DNA from: Methylovulum sp.
Lineage (GTDB): Bacteria; Pseudomonadota; Gammaproteobacteria; Methylococcales; Methylomonadaceae
Direction: 5' to 3'
Assembly: GCA_016919605.1 (NCBI GenBank)
Contig: JACXTQ010000254.1
Span: 1-32,055 of the forward strand
DNA: 32,055 bases
The position numbers and the translations under genes were made by a program. Under the pieces are notes generated by a model, which saw only the letters and a program-made list of their open reading frames with translations, was not told the DNA's origin and did no database searches. Shown piece by piece: positions 30,868-32,055 of this stretch; the stretch's first letter is position 1; every line of letters begins with the position of its first letter.

Positions 30868-32055
30868 ATGAAATTATTAAAAGACAAGGTTGCTAAATTA
30901 TCCTTTGTCGCACTGCTGGCTACTTTGACAGCATCGATGTTTTACACTCCAACTGCTTCTGCACACGGTGAGAAATCACAAGCCGCGTTCATGCGTATGC
31001 GTACTATCCACTGGTTCGATTTGAACTGGTCGAAAGAAGAAGTTGCTGTAAACGATACAATGACTATCTCTGGAAAATTCTTTGTTTTCAGTGGCTGGCC
31101 AGAAACTGTTGATAAACCAGAAATCTCTTTCTTGAACATCGGTATCCCAGGCCCAGTATTTATCCGTGCCGGATCTTGGATCGGTGGTCAATTAGTTCCA
31201 CGTTCAGTTTCTTTGGAACTGGGCGAAACTTATGACTTCAAAGTTTTGTTGAAAGCTCGTCGTCCAGGTGACTGGCACGTTCACACTATGTTGAACGTAA
31301 AAGGCGGTGGTCCAATCATTGGTCCAGGTAAATGGGTAACTGTTACTGGTTCTATGAAAGATTTCAAAAACCCAATCACTACGTTGACTGGCGAAACTAT
31401 CGACCTAGAAACTTACAATCTGGACAACACTTACTTCTGGCATGCTTTCTGGTATGCTTTAGGTTTGGCTTGGATGGGCTATTGGATGCGTAAACCAATG
31501 TTCGTTCCACGCTTTATCGCTGTTGAATCTGGCAAAGCTGATTCTTTGATCAGCAGCACAGACAGAAAAGTGGCTATGGGCTTCGCAGCTGGCACAATCG
31601 CCATCGTTGCAATGTCAATGAGCACTACAAACGAGAAGTTCCCTGTAACTACTCCTTTGCAAGCTGGTTTGTTGCGCGGTATCAAATCAATTGATATGCC
31701 TGTCACTTCTGTTGGCGTTAAAGTTGAAGACGCTACTTACCGTGTACCAGGTCGTGCAATGCAAATGACTTTGACTATTACAAATAACGGTGATTCCGCT
31801 ATTCGTTTAGGCGAATTCAACACTGCTGGTGTTCGTTTCTTGGATGCTAACGTTGCTCAAGACGAAACTGGTTACCCAGACGACTTGTTGGCTGAAGAAG
31901 GTTTGACTGTTAGCGATAACAGCCCACTGGCTCCAGGTCAATCAAGAACTGTTCAAGTAACTGCTTCTGACGCTGCATGGGAAGTTTACCGTTTAGCTGA
32001 CTTGATTTACGATCCAGATAGCCGTTTTGCTGGTTTGTTGTTCTTCTATGATGAA
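30868..32055 (+). CDS. pmoB: Particulate methane monooxygenase subunit B (partial)
   Basis: PmoB carries the soluble periplasmic copper domains. It starts at the ATG at 30868 with GAGGAGGA upstream and runs off the window after 396 residues (about 414 in the family, so only the end is missing). A signal peptide ends around ASA, so mature PmoB begins with His33, as in Methylococcus. His137 and His139 in GDWHVHTML and His48 are conserved, so the known copper ligands are present. Two helices around 188-207 and 237-255 link the N-terminal and C-terminal cupredoxin domains. CTCTA/TAGAG pairs just before the ribosome binding site (about 30847-30859). It could tune translation. Confidence 0.98.
   Translation, partial: MKLLKDKVAKLSFVALLATLTASMFYTPTASAHGEKSQAAFMRMRTIHWFDLNWSKEEVAVNDTMTISGKFFVFSGWPETVDKPEISFLNIGIPGPVFIRAGSWIGGQLVPRSVSLELGETYDFKVLLKARRPGDWHVHTMLNVKGGGPIIGPGKWVTVTGSMKDFKNPITTLTGETIDLETYNLDNTYFWHAFWYALGLAWMGYWMRKPMFVPRFIAVESGKADSLISSTDRKVAMGFAAGTIAIVAMSMSTTNEKFPVTTPLQAGLLRGIKSIDMPVTSVGVKVEDATYRVPGRAMQMTLTITNNGDSAIRLGEFNTAGVRFLDANVAQDETGYPDDLLAEEGLTVSDNSPLAPGQSRTVQVTASDAAWEVYRLADLIYDPDSRFAGLLFFYDE

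Noticed and set aside
1-32055. CRISPR array, tRNA, rRNA or complete insertion sequence
   Set aside because: No regularly spaced repeats, no cloverleaf or rRNA-like sequence, and no intact transposase was seen on either strand.

Overview
The window comes from a gammaproteobacterial (type I) methanotroph of the Methylococcales. The main evidence is the particulate methane monooxygenase operon at the right end, pmoC-pmoA-pmoB (29152 to beyond 32055), whose PmoA and PmoB closely resemble those of Methylomonas, Methylobacter and Methylovulum as I know them. The order of lolC/E, lolD and comEC and the fur/bamE divergon are also typical of Gammaproteobacteria. No rRNA, tRNA, complete insertion sequence or CRISPR array was found. 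The genus cannot be fixed from this sequence alone.

Layout, left to right. (1) 1-1278: N-terminal two thirds of comEC (DNA uptake channel), minus strand, cut by the window edge. (2) 1382-3600: an accessory patch, all minus strand: a short Phd/YefM-like antitoxin, a PIN-domain protein overlapping an AAA ATPase, and an orphan HicB antitoxin. It lies between comEC and lolD, which are neighbours in many gammaproteobacteria. (3) 3635-6659: lolD and lolC/E (lipoprotein release), fur (iron regulator), and divergent bamE (outer-membrane protein assembly). (4) 6696-9621: a remnant of an Rpn-type PD-(D/E)XK protein and a large Hsp70-family protein. (5) 9922-12552: a sulfotransferase-like protein with an extra C-terminal domain, and gatB without gatC or gatA. 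(6) 12636-14494: a two-gene ParB-like plus Mrr-like nuclease cassette, the strongest candidate for an uncharacterised defence-type system. (7) 14502-17620: an ArsS-type radical SAM enzyme and a fusion of a TVP38/DedA-like membrane domain with a mercuric-reductase-like flavoprotein. (8) 17711-24936: a cell-surface glycan block with two family 9 glycosyltransferases, a family 2 glycosyltransferase, a methyltransferase, an O-antigen ligase and msbA. (9) 25008-26529: an ECF sigma factor and a ChrR-like double cupin protein. (10) 26680-28861: a YbiT-type ABC-F ATPase and an unknown membrane-anchored protein. (11) 28862-32055: the pmo promoter region and pmoCAB.

How the genes fit together. Much of the window serves the cell envelope: Lol transport, BamE, LPS core and O-antigen assembly, and MsbA flipping. 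The methane-oxidising enzyme sits in stacked intracytoplasmic membranes and has its own promoter, AT-rich codon choice and strong ribosome binding sites. Two separate compact cassettes (2 and 6) have the look of mobile defence or toxin-antitoxin material inserted between housekeeping genes. Function calls rest on motifs recognised by eye; no database search was run.
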